A DNA stretch of 64,000 nucleotides from JASMTM01 sp964441735 (GTDB lineage Bacteria > Thermotogota > Thermotogae > Petrotogales > Kosmotogaceae). The translations under genes were made by a program, and so were the position numbers. The notes under the pieces are model-generated. The model made no database searches and had not been told where the DNA came from. It saw only the letters and a list, made by a program, of their open reading frames with translations. The stretch lies in NCBI GenBank assembly GCA_964441735.1, contig CAYTVB010000003.1, positions 1 through 64,000 on the forward strand, read 5' to 3'. This document shows, piece after piece, positions 18,867-27,293 of the stretch. Positions within the stretch are counted from its first letter, which is position 1. The number at the start of each line of letters is the position of its first letter.

Positions 18867-19581
18867 ATATCTAAAAACAGGTTTTGTATTAATGTTAATA
18901 ACACTTGTTGCAGGACTTGGTCTATCACTTGTTTATAACCTTGTAAAAGAACCAATAGCACAGGCTGAACTGGGTGCTAAATTACAGGCTATTAGAAAAG
19001 TGTTAACCGATCCTGAAACGGGTGATTTGTTGGTAGATGAACAGACCATACCTGAAACTTCTGAAGAACTTGAAAAGTTTGAATGGGCTGCAGAGGACTT
19101 TGAAGTAAGTGATGGAATTATTTATACCTCGAAAGATGGAAAAGGTAAGGTTCAATATCCAGTTTATAAGTTTACCACAGACGATAATAGAGATATATTT
19201 GTACTAACAGGAGAGGCTGTGGGTTATGGAGGACAGGTAATAACTGTTGCTGGATTTATTTCTATAGACAATGACTTCAATTTGAATGCTATCAAAGTGA
19301 TAGAGTATTCTCAGGAGACACCTGGACTTGGAGCTAAAATTTCTCAAGAAGATATACAAAAACGTTTCTATCCAGTTTCAAGTAAGGGTTTGGAAAGTGA
19401 TTTAAAGGTTAATCAGGATGCTAATGTTGTTGTTTCAAAGGATGAGATTGAAGAATACAGAAATGAGAGAGGCATTATTCAGGTGAGTGATGTAATGACC
19501 GGAGCTACAATCACTCCTAGAGCTGTGGCTACTTCGCTCAATGCCATGTATGAATTTCTAAAAAAGGCAGGTGCTGAATAA
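18859..19581 (+). CDS. rnfG: Rnf complex subunit G
   Basis: 240 residues. One N-terminal membrane helix (about 9-28) anchors an extracytoplasmic FMN-binding domain. The flavinylation motif TGATIT (about residue 213) is in the context DVMTGATITPRAV, where the last Thr carries FMN. The segment SQETPGLGAKI is the conserved FMN-domain core. RnfG relays electrons within the Rnf pump. Its last base is the first base of rnfE (TAATG overlap). Confidence 0.95.
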   Translation: MLEYLKTGFVLMLITLVAGLGLSLVYNLVKEPIAQAELGAKLQAIRKVLTDPETGDLLVDEQTIPETSEELEKFEWAAEDFEVSDGIIYTSKDGKGKVQYPVYKFTTDDNRDIFVLTGEAVGYGGQVITVAGFISIDNDFNLNAIKVIEYSQETPGLGAKISQEDIQKRFYPVSSKGLESDLKVNQDANVVVSKDEIEEYRNERGIIQVSDVMTGATITPRAVATSLNAMYEFLKKAGAE

Positions 19582-20198
19582 TGGCAAATCAAAGCATTAA
19601 AACGTTTACGAAGGGATTTGTATCTGAAAATCCTGTCTTTATTCAGGTACTTGGTATGTGTCCTACGCTGGCGACTACTACCAGTGCTGTTAACGGACTT
19701 GGAATGGGGATTGCAACTACCAGTGTGCTTGTAATGTCCAATCTGGTGATTTCGATTATCAGGAAGGTTATACCGGAGAAAGTACGTATACCTTCTTATA
19801 TAGTTGTTATAGCATCATTTGTAACTATCATAGATCTCCTCATGCATGGTTTTGTGTATGATTTGTGGAAAACGCTTGGGTTATTTATTCCTCTTATTGT
19901 TGTAAATTGTTTAATTTTGGGTAGAGCTGAAAGCTATGCATCAAAGAATAAAATCGTTCCTTCTTTCCTTGACGGTCTTGGCATGGGGCTCGGTTTTACC
20001 GGCGCACTTATTATTCTTGGAGTGGTAAGAGAGTTTTTTGGCAACGGAACTATCTTTGGAATTGCACTCTCTGAAATTAAGTTGTTTGCAATGATATTGC
20101 CACCTGGAGCATACATAGCCCTTGGAGTTTTAGCTGGCCTGTTTAATTTTGTTGGAATAAAAAGAGCCAAAGCGAAAAAAAGGTCATCAAATAATTGA
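19581..20198 (+). CDS. rnfE: Rnf complex subunit E
   Basis: 205 residues, six predicted membrane helices. RnfE and RnfA are inverted-topology paralogues that share a [2Fe-2S] centre in the membrane. The cysteine in VLGMCPTLATT (about residue 27) is the expected ligand region. Conserved GMGLGFTGALIILGVVRE is near the middle. The tail is basic (RAKAKKR). Confidence 0.95.
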   Translation: MANQSIKTFTKGFVSENPVFIQVLGMCPTLATTTSAVNGLGMGIATTSVLVMSNLVISIIRKVIPEKVRIPSYIVVIASFVTIIDLLMHGFVYDLWKTLGLFIPLIVVNCLILGRAESYASKNKIVPSFLDGLGMGLGFTGALIILGVVREFFGNGTIFGIALSEIKLFAMILPPGAYIALGVLAGLFNFVGIKRAKAKKRSSNN

Positions 20199-20212
20199 TG
20201 GGAGTGATATAG

Positions 20213-20800
20213 ATGCCCGAAGGTACAAGACTATTTTTCATATTTCTTTCAGCGATGCTTGTGAACAACTTCGTTCTGGCACGTTTTTTGGGTATTTGTC
20301 CTTTTCTTGGAGTATCGAAAAAAGTAGATACAGCAGTTGGAATGAGCATAGCTGTAATTTTCGTTATGGTAATGGCGTCAATAATAACCTGGATATTGAA
20401 TCTTTTGCTCGTTGTTTTTTCTGTATCCTTTTTAAGAACGGTAGTATTCATACTTATTATTGCATCATTGGTGCAATTTGTTGAGATATTCCTTAAGAAA
20501 ATTAGTCCTTCGCTTTATGATGCTCTGGGAATCTATTTACCACTTATAACAACTAACTGTGCGATCCTTGGATTGGCTCTACTAAATGTGCAACAGGAAT
20601 ACTCATTAATGGAGACAATCATACATGCTGTAGGAGCTGGTTTCGGTTTTGCTTTAGCTCTAATTATATTCTCAACAGTAAGAGAGCGAATGGAACTGTA
20701 CGAAGTCCCTGAATCCTTTAAAGGTACAGCCAGTGCTCTTGTATCAGCCGGGTTACTTTCAATGGCTTTTATGGGCTTTCAGGGTTTAGTTAAGTTATGA
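20213..20800 (+). CDS. rnfA: Rnf complex subunit A
   Basis: 195 residues, six membrane helices. Core ion-translocating subunit paired with RnfE. FVLARFLGICPFLGVSKK contains the conserved cysteine (about residue 28), and LPLITTNCAILGLALL the second conserved cysteine region. GGGAGTGATATAG precedes the ATG. Confidence 0.96.
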   Translation: MPEGTRLFFIFLSAMLVNNFVLARFLGICPFLGVSKKVDTAVGMSIAVIFVMVMASIITWILNLLLVVFSVSFLRTVVFILIIASLVQFVEIFLKKISPSLYDALGIYLPLITTNCAILGLALLNVQQEYSLMETIIHAVGAGFGFALALIIFSTVRERMELYEVPESFKGTASALVSAGLLSMAFMGFQGLVKL

Positions 20801-20810
20801 GGTGATTGCT

Positions 20811-21506
20811 TTGATTATTATATACTCAGCAATTTTACTTGCTGCTTTAGGTTTGGTTTCGGGTTCATTCCTCGCGTTTGCAGCAGAGAAATTTAAAGTA
20901 AAAGCAGATCCCAGAGAAAAACTGGTGGAAGCGGCTTTACCGGGTGCTAATTGTGGAGCCTGTGGATTTCCTGGATGTTCAGCTTTTGCAAAGGCTGTTG
21001 TAAAGGGAGAAGTGAATCCTGAAGGGTGTATTCCTGGCAAACGTACGAGAACACCTGAGACAATAAAAAAGATTATGGATTCCTCACAGGAAAAGATAGA
21101 TGATATCTGGGAAAAGAGTGAAGAAAATCCAGATAAAGCTATTGAACTGCTTGAAGGGAAAGATTCCGGCACCAAAAAAACGAAGAGTAAGTCTTCTTCA
21201 AAGCCATCGAAGGAAGAAAAGGAAAAATATGAGTCTCAATTAAAAAATAACTACATGGCTGGTGCGATATACGGGGTATTACCTAATATTGATTGTGGTT
21301 TATGTGGTTGCAAAGGTTGTGCCCACTTTGCAATCGAAGTTTCAAAGGACAATATTGAACCTGAAAAATGTGTCCCGGGGAAGCGTCAGAATGTAGCTGA
21401 AAACATTGAAAAGTTGAAAAAAATGGAAAAAAGCGAGGTGGAGAACTTAATAAATGAAACACAGGGTGATCCAGGTGAAATCAAAAAGAAAGTGAACAAT
21501 AAATGA
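20811..21506 (+). CDS. rnfB: Rnf complex subunit B, variant without a ferredoxin domain
   Basis: 231 residues. RnfB normally takes electrons from ferredoxin. This one has an N-terminal membrane helix (about 1-24), then a first Fe-S domain with GANCGACGFPGC and a later CIPG (about 44-78), a charged linker rich in Lys, Ser and Glu (about 90-150), and a second domain of the same type with IDCGLCGCKGC and CVPG (about 160-195). The usual CxxCxxCxxxCP dicluster ferredoxin domain is absent, and no cysteine follows the second Fe-S domain. I chose TTG 20811, just after GAGGTGA, over GTG 20802, which lies inside that ribosome site. It overlaps dxr by four bases. Confidence 0.85.
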   Translation: MIIIYSAILLAALGLVSGSFLAFAAEKFKVKADPREKLVEAALPGANCGACGFPGCSAFAKAVVKGEVNPEGCIPGKRTRTPETIKKIMDSSQEKIDDIWEKSEENPDKAIELLEGKDSGTKKTKSKSSSKPSKEEKEKYESQLKNNYMAGAIYGVLPNIDCGLCGCKGCAHFAIEVSKDNIEPEKCVPGKRQNVAENIEKLKKMEKSEVENLINETQGDPGEIKKKVNNK

Positions 21507-22630
21507 TTGATGTTTGTTTAATAGGTTCAACTGGTTCCATAGGTGTTCAAACCCTGGAGGTTCTCAAAAGCTTTGAAACGCATCGTATAAAAGCATTATC
21601 GTGTGGCTATAATCTTACTTTACTAAAACAGCAAATCAAAAAACATAAACCAAAATATGCTGCAGCACTAAAACGAGATACATCACTTGTAAAAGAGTTT
21701 CCCGATGTAAATTTCTTTTTTGGCGAAAACGGTATCGAAGAAATGATAGATGTTTGCAGGGCAGACATACTTGTTAATGCTGCAAGTGGCAGTTCAGGTT
21801 TAAAATACAGTGTTAAAGCGCTGGGTAATGTTAGTAGATTATGTCTTGCAAATAAAGAAACAATCGTTTGTGGGGGATACCTCTTTCAACATCACTTAAA
21901 AAAACACAACACTGAATTAATTCCAGTCGATAGTGAACACAGTGCTTTATTTCAGTTACTTGAAGGGGGAGTTGCACCTGAAAAAGTATTTATTACAGCT
22001 TCTGGTGGTGCTTTAAGGGATTATCCTTTAAACAAAATGGCATATGCTTCTTTGGATGAGGTGTTAAAACATCCTACCTGGAACATGGGAAAACGCGTTA
22101 CAATAGATAGTGCAACCATGGTTAATAAAGGGCTTGAGTTAATTGAAGCCCACTATCTATTCGGCTATGGAGAAAAAGACATTCACACCTATATAAACAG
22201 AAGTAGCTTGGTACATGCCGGGGTAATATATTCTGATGGAGTTATAAAAATACATGCAGGAAAAAACGATATGAAAATTCCAATAAGTTATTCATTGTCT
22301 TATCCCGGTAGAAAAAAATATGTTTTAAATGAAGTTATTCAGAATACTGAGTTTAAACTTGAGGAAATTGATTATAAAAGATATCCGTCTTTAAAACTTG
22401 CCAGAGAAATCCTTGGAGATCCCGTTAAACAAATAGTATTTAATGCTTCTGATGAAGTAGCAGTTGAAGCCTTTGGAAAAAAAGAAATAAACTTTGGCGA
22501 TATTTTTCATGTCATTAGTAATACAATTGAAGGTGTAGATATGAAAAAACCGACAAGTTTTGAAGATATTATGGAAATTGACGGGATGTCAAGGATCAAG
22601 GCTAGTGAAGAGGTGAAAAGATTTAAATGA
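21503..22630 (+). CDS. dxr: 1-deoxy-D-xylulose 5-phosphate reductoisomerase
   Basis: 375 residues. Converts DXP to MEP with NADPH in the non-mevalonate isoprenoid pathway. GSTGSIGVQTL is the Rossmann loop. PVDSEHSALFQ holds the metal-binding Asp and Glu. HPTWNMGKRVTIDSATMVNKGLELIEA is split here only for citation: the HPTWNMG and TIDSATM parts form the substrate and metal site. The C-terminal helical domain is present. The four-base overlaps with rnfB and rseP indicate a single coupled operon. Confidence 0.96.
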   Translation: MIDVCLIGSTGSIGVQTLEVLKSFETHRIKALSCGYNLTLLKQQIKKHKPKYAAALKRDTSLVKEFPDVNFFFGENGIEEMIDVCRADILVNAASGSSGLKYSVKALGNVSRLCLANKETIVCGGYLFQHHLKKHNTELIPVDSEHSALFQLLEGGVAPEKVFITASGGALRDYPLNKMAYASLDEVLKHPTWNMGKRVTIDSATMVNKGLELIEAHYLFGYGEKDIHTYINRSSLVHAGVIYSDGVIKIHAGKNDMKIPISYSLSYPGRKKYVLNEVIQNTEFKLEEIDYKRYPSLKLAREILGDPVKQIVFNASDEVAVEAFGKKEINFGDIFHVISNTIEGVDMKKPTSFEDIMEIDGMSRIKASEEVKRFK

Positions 22631-24138
22631 CTATTGTATATTTTTTATTAATACTTACTGCTGTTATTTTAATGCACGAATTGGGTCATTACTTGTTTGC
22701 CAGACTATTTGGTGTTAGGGTACTTGAATTTGCTATTGGTTTTGGACCTAAAATATTCTCTAAAAGAGGCAAAAAGACCGAATTCAGGATCAATCCCATA
22801 CCTCTGGGTGGTTATGTAAAGATGGCCGGGGAAAATCCTTATGAAGAGAATACTCAGGAAATCCCCGATAATGAGCTTTTTAATAAAAAAAGTGCCTGGA
22901 AACGTTTTCTAATAACATTTGCGGGTCCTTTATTTTCAATACTCACAGGATTTCTGGTATTTTCACTGGCAGGAGCCTTTTGGGGTTTTCCTGAAGTGAA
23001 TATTGAACGTGTGCAAAAAGGAACGCCAGCTTATGAAGCAGGATTGAAAGCTGGAGATCGTATTGTAGCTTCAAACGACAAAATGATAATACAGAATCAG
23101 ACGCTTTCAGAAATGATTTCATCCGGTGAAAGCATAAAACTAGAGGTACTAAGAAATGGCGAAAAAGTAACGATGGAAGTTGAACCACAGCGCTTTCCAG
23201 AAGAAGCATATTTCATTTTGAGTAACTTTGAAGGAAATTTAGATGGAGAAAAGATAAGCAGTATTAATGGAAGAACCTTTGAAGGTGATTTTTCGAATTT
23301 CTCAGAAAGTTTTGAGCAGAATAAAGTAATAAATATAGTTTTTGAAGATGGGACATCAGTAAGGGGTGCGATTAATTCTTCAACCATATCGCAAGAAAGA
23401 TATGCGCTGGGATTTTATTATTCCAGTTTCAAACCAATTGTGGGTAAGGATTATGGTTCATTGAAGGAAGGCGACAGGATTATCAGGGTCGGGCATTTGG
23501 AGATTAAAGATGGTGTTTCTTTAACTATGCTTGCACAGTCTGTAGATCTGGAAAAAAATCAGGTTTACATGCAGTTTTCTGGCGATGAGGCCGAGTTCAT
23601 AATACCTGGTTTTCCAAGGGATGTAGAAGTTGTTCTTGAAAGGGAAGGAATTGAACAGAAAATCATTATGTACAAAAGCGATTTGATAGATTTTCTTGAA
23701 CAACCCAACAGTTTTAAGGCCGGTTATGAATACTGGAGACCACAGAATGTTTTTGAAGCAATTTCATTAGGTTTTCAATGGGCAACAGAGTTGCTTTCCA
23801 GTATGGTAAAGATCATTGGTAACCTGTTTACCGGTCAAACAAAGCCAAGTGAATTTGCAGGACCTGTGGGAATGGTGCAAATTGTTGGCGCTGCTGCTCA
23901 AACAGGTTTGAAGACTGTCTTCATACTTGTAGGATTTATAACCCTTAATCTTGGAGTAATAAATCTAATACCACTTCCCATACTCGATGGTGGAAGAATG
24001 GTGCTTGCAGTTGTGGAAATGGTAATAAGAAGAAAAATAGATCCCAAGGTAGAAGGTGTAATTAACACCATAGGTTTTATTTTACTTATGGCATTCATTT
24101 TATATATTACATTTATTGATATAGGGAGATTCTTTTGA
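22627..24138 (+). CDS. rseP: RseP/RasP-type site-2 membrane metalloprotease
   Basis: 503 residues. An intramembrane zinc protease that cleaves membrane-bound substrates such as anti-sigma factors and signal-peptide remnants. HELGH is at residues 17-21 in the first membrane helix; the third ligand lies in the late LPILDGGR motif (about 453). Two PDZ-like domains lie between them (about 120-200 and 260-340, with GLKAGDRI and SLKEGDRI). It is slightly longer than the usual 420-450 because of the second PDZ domain. It sits between dxr and ispG, a gene order common in bacteria. Confidence 0.94.
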   Translation: MTIVYFLLILTAVILMHELGHYLFARLFGVRVLEFAIGFGPKIFSKRGKKTEFRINPIPLGGYVKMAGENPYEENTQEIPDNELFNKKSAWKRFLITFAGPLFSILTGFLVFSLAGAFWGFPEVNIERVQKGTPAYEAGLKAGDRIVASNDKMIIQNQTLSEMISSGESIKLEVLRNGEKVTMEVEPQRFPEEAYFILSNFEGNLDGEKISSINGRTFEGDFSNFSESFEQNKVINIVFEDGTSVRGAINSSTISQERYALGFYYSSFKPIVGKDYGSLKEGDRIIRVGHLEIKDGVSLTMLAQSVDLEKNQVYMQFSGDEAEFIIPGFPRDVEVVLEREGIEQKIIMYKSDLIDFLEQPNSFKAGYEYWRPQNVFEAISLGFQWATELLSSMVKIIGNLFTGQTKPSEFAGPVGMVQIVGAAAQTGLKTVFILVGFITLNLGVINLIPLPILDGGRMVLAVVEMVIRRKIDPKVEGVINTIGFILLMAFILYITFIDIGRFF

Positions 24139-25193
24139 GTTTCATAAAGAGAGTAGTGACGATCGGAAAAGTTAAGATTGGTGGAGAATTTCCAGTTGCA
24201 ATCCAATCAATGACCAATACCAGAACAAATAATATTGAGGCCACCCTTTCTCAGATAAAAGAATTGAAAGAGTCAGGATGTGAAATCGTCAGGATAGCTG
24301 TATCTGATGAAGAGTGTGCAACAGCCATTAAAACTCTCGTTTCTTTAACGGACATTCCACTGGTTGCAGATATTCATTTTGATTACAGGCTTGCCATTAA
24401 ATCAATGGAGTTGGGTGTACATAAGGTTAGAATCAATCCCGGAAATATTGGCGAAGAATGGAAGGTAAAGGAAGTAGTAAAAGCAGCAGTCCACCATAAT
24501 ATCCCAATAAGGGTCGGTGTCAATTCGGGTTCCATAAAGAGTGATTTCAAACACTATTCACCTGATAAAGCCTTAGCTGAGAGTGCTCTTAGTGAAGTGA
24601 GATTGCTGGAAAAAATGTCTTTCAAAGACATTATCATTTCAGCTAAATCCTCAGATGTATATGAAACAATAAAAGCAAATGAATATATCCATTCAAAGGT
24701 AGATTATCCACTGCATGTAGGAGTAACAGAAGCGGGAATAGGTATAGATGGTACGGTAAAAAGCGCTCTTGGGATTGGTATATTGTTGTCGAAGGGTATT
24801 GGTGATACTATAAGGGTTTCGTTACCGGGGAATCCCGTAAGAGAAGTTATGGTGGCAAAATCTATATTGAAATCGCTTGGAATGAGGTCGGGGGTCTCCA
24901 TTATTGCGTGCCCAACCTGTGGAAGAACAGAAATTGATGTAGAAAGGTTAGCGCAAAGAGTTGAAAAGATTACCAGGAATGTCAGTGAAAACATAAAAAT
25001 TGCAGTAATGGGTTGTGTAGTAAATGGTATAGGTGAGGGTAGTAATGCTGATATCGGGATAGCAGGTACAAAAGAAGGAGCTGCGATCTTTATGAATGGT
25101 GAGATAATAGAAACAGTGAAAAAAGATAAAATTGAAGAACATTTAATGAAATATTTGAAACAAATTATTGAAAATAGGAGGGATAATGTTTGA
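24135..25193 (+). CDS. ispG: 4-hydroxy-3-methylbut-2-en-1-yl diphosphate synthase
   Basis: 352 residues. A [4Fe-4S] enzyme that reduces MEcPP to HMBPP late in the MEP pathway, using reduced ferredoxin or flavodoxin. The N-terminal TIM-barrel part is marked by PVAIQSMTNT and ADIHFDYRLA. Cluster ligands lie at IACPTCGRTE (two Cys) and MGCVVNGIGE (one Cys). TTG start overlapping the rseP stop by four bases. Placement behind rnf is suggestive, because Rnf sets the reduced-ferredoxin pool this enzyme may draw on; that link is inference. Confidence 0.96.
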   Translation: MSFIKRVVTIGKVKIGGEFPVAIQSMTNTRTNNIEATLSQIKELKESGCEIVRIAVSDEECATAIKTLVSLTDIPLVADIHFDYRLAIKSMELGVHKVRINPGNIGEEWKVKEVVKAAVHHNIPIRVGVNSGSIKSDFKHYSPDKALAESALSEVRLLEKMSFKDIIISAKSSDVYETIKANEYIHSKVDYPLHVGVTEAGIGIDGTVKSALGIGILLSKGIGDTIRVSLPGNPVREVMVAKSILKSLGMRSGVSIIACPTCGRTEIDVERLAQRVEKITRNVSENIKIAVMGCVVNGIGEGSNADIGIAGTKEGAAIFMNGEIIETVKKDKIEEHLMKYLKQIIENRRDNV

Positions 25194-26134
25194 ACATTTC
25201 TATCATAGGAGCCGGGATGGTTGGCTCTTCAATAGCATATGCCTCCATGATAAAAGGTATAGTTAAAAAAATAAATCTTGTAGATATTAATAAGGAGCTT
25301 GCAGAGGGACAGGCAATGGATTTGAAGCATGGTAATCCCTATGCAAGTCCAGTGGAAATAAATGGAGGAGGTTATGAGCTCGTTACCGATTCTGATATAG
25401 TAATCATTACTGCTGGTAAACCACAAAAATCTGGTGAAACCAGACTTCAGTTGCTTGAAAGTAATGCTGGAATAATGACCGATATTGTTTCTGAAATAAC
25501 GAAAAGAAACAAAGATACATTATTGATCGTGGTATCAAATCCTGTTGATGTATTAACCTGGGTTGCCTGGAAAAAATCAGGCTTTCCACGGAGTCGTGTT
25601 TTTGGTTCAGGAACCACTCTTGATACTGCAAGACTGAGACAAAACATTGCCCAGCACTGCAAACTTGATCCTCGTAGTGTACATGCTTACGTTCTGGGAG
25701 AGCATGGTGATAGCGAAATTGCCAGCTGGTCAACGGCAAATATTGGAGGAACTCCGATCAAATCGTATTGCAAAGAATGCAGAAATGAAGGATGTCCTGG
25801 AGAAATTGCATTGAAAGAGATCTTTGAATCCACAAAGAAAGCAGCCTATCAGATCATTGAGAAAAAGGGATCAACATGTTTTGGAATCGGACTTGCTGTT
25901 GCCAAAATAATAGAGGTTATAGCAGGTAATCAACATTCCGTCCTTACTGTTTCAACCGTGCACCAGAAATTTGATAAAATGGAAAATGTTCCATTCAGTG
26001 TACCAAGCGTTGTTGGAGGAAAAGGGATTGAGAGAATATTACCACTGAATATATCCACAGAAGAACACAAAGAGCTGGTAAAGTCAGCAGAAATAATTAA
26101 CAGTGCAATTAATAAAATAAAAAATTCTATTTAG
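25190..26134 (+). CDS. ldh: L-lactate dehydrogenase
   Basis: 314 residues. Reduces pyruvate to L-lactate with NADH, a fermentation end step. GAGMVGSSIAYA is the NAD loop; AGKPQKSGETR carries the Gln typical of lactate rather than malate specificity; EHGDSE contains the catalytic His. The CKECRNEGC loop is a cysteine-rich insertion also seen in clostridial enzymes. TTG start overlapping ispG by four bases, with an AGGAGG site. Its place behind rnf fits a shared role in NADH disposal. Confidence 0.94.
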   Translation: MNISIIGAGMVGSSIAYASMIKGIVKKINLVDINKELAEGQAMDLKHGNPYASPVEINGGGYELVTDSDIVIITAGKPQKSGETRLQLLESNAGIMTDIVSEITKRNKDTLLIVVSNPVDVLTWVAWKKSGFPRSRVFGSGTTLDTARLRQNIAQHCKLDPRSVHAYVLGEHGDSEIASWSTANIGGTPIKSYCKECRNEGCPGEIALKEIFESTKKAAYQIIEKKGSTCFGIGLAVAKIIEVIAGNQHSVLTVSTVHQKFDKMENVPFSVPSVVGGKGIERILPLNISTEEHKELVKSAEIINSAINKIKNSI

Positions 26135-26145
26135 GAGGTGGAATT

Positions 26146-27225
26146 ATGAAGCGTCTGGTAATTCTAACGATATTGGTTTTGGCTTTTTCAATCTGTGCTT
26201 TCTCTGCCACTGGGGTTTCTTATAGTCCAAGGGATATTCTTTTAAGACCAACAGATAAAACAATTGATATTAAAGTAAATACTGAGAAATCAATGCCCGG
26301 ATCCTATTACAATGGTGACACTCTCAATTTGAGCTTTTCTGTAAGTGAAGATGCTTATGTAGCAGTTCTTGACATTATGCCCAATGGAAGAGTAGATGTT
26401 CTGTTCCCCAATAAGTACGATCAAAATAATTTTATGAAGGGCGGAAAAACATACTCATTGCCAACAGACAGAGCCTCAACAAATTACAGTTTAAAGATCA
26501 GCTCAGAACATGGAAGGGAAATTATTCTTATAATCGCTTCAGATGAACCTTTACCATTTCTTGATTCGGTTACTTCACAATTTGGATCAACTGCGTTTCC
26601 CTATTTGCTCAATAATGTGAAAAATCTTAAAGGTGTAGTCCAGAATTCAATGACAAATCAAAACTGGAACTTCGGATTTACATATTTCTTTGCTAATTAC
26701 AATCCAATAATGGGAACTCTCGAAATAGATGCAGACAGAGATGCTACAGTATACGTTGATGGATTGCCAAGAGGAAGTAACCCCGTGACTCTAGATCTTG
26801 AAACTGGTAATCACTGGATTTATTTAGAAAATGATAATGATCTGGTTTATGGACCTGATACCATTAATGTTTCAGGTGGATACACTACGAAAAAATACAC
26901 ACTGAAACCCAATTATCCTTATGGATTTATTGAGGTTACATGTAAACCCAATGCGTCCGTTTATATTGACGGAGATCTTGTAGGAACAACACCTTACAAA
27001 GACTTTGCTCGTGTAGGACAGCACAAAATTGAAGTATCCAAATGGGAATATCATTCCGCCAGTATGACAGTTACAGTGAACGAAGGCAAGACTCAAACTG
27101 CATCCTTCATACTGCAGCACAAAACAGAACAGGAAGTTAAGCACGACACCAATGTGCTGATAATGATAATTGGAGGAGTTGTTCTTTTAATCGGCTTACT
27201 GGTTGTACTAACAATGCTTAATTGA
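26146..27225 (+). CDS. Exported PEGA-domain protein with C-terminal membrane anchor
   Basis: 359 residues. A signal peptide (about 1-21, ending CAFSA) precedes a DUF4384-like beta domain (about 40-155, DTLNLSFSVSEDAYVAVLDI). Two PEGA repeats follow (about 190-255 and 260-325, the second with KPNASVYIDGDLVGTTPY). A hydrophobic helix near the C-terminus (about 335-357) probably anchors it in the cytoplasmic membrane. PEGA domains are common in surface and envelope proteins. Likely an envelope structural or sensory protein. Last gene of the rnf operon, followed by a terminator. Confidence 0.8.
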   Translation: MKRLVILTILVLAFSICAFSATGVSYSPRDILLRPTDKTIDIKVNTEKSMPGSYYNGDTLNLSFSVSEDAYVAVLDIMPNGRVDVLFPNKYDQNNFMKGGKTYSLPTDRASTNYSLKISSEHGREIILIIASDEPLPFLDSVTSQFGSTAFPYLLNNVKNLKGVVQNSMTNQNWNFGFTYFFANYNPIMGTLEIDADRDATVYVDGLPRGSNPVTLDLETGNHWIYLENDNDLVYGPDTINVSGGYTTKKYTLKPNYPYGFIEVTCKPNASVYIDGDLVGTTPYKDFARVGQHKIEVSKWEYHSASMTVTVNEGKTQTASFILQHKTEQEVKHDTNVLIMIIGGVVLLIGLLVVLTMLN

Positions 27226-27236
27226 TAAGAATTTTC

Positions 27237-27264
27237 AGCGGCAGTGTCAAAACTGCCGCTTTTT
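27237..27264 (+). terminator. Rho-independent terminator closing the rnf-dxr-ldh operon
   Basis: A nine-base-pair stem AGCGGCAGT/ACTGCCGCT with a six-base loop (GTCAAA) is followed by a T run. It separates the operon from the GGDEF/EAL gene. Confidence 0.93.
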
Positions 27265-27293
27265 ATGTAAAAAGATTTTATGAGTGGTGACCT

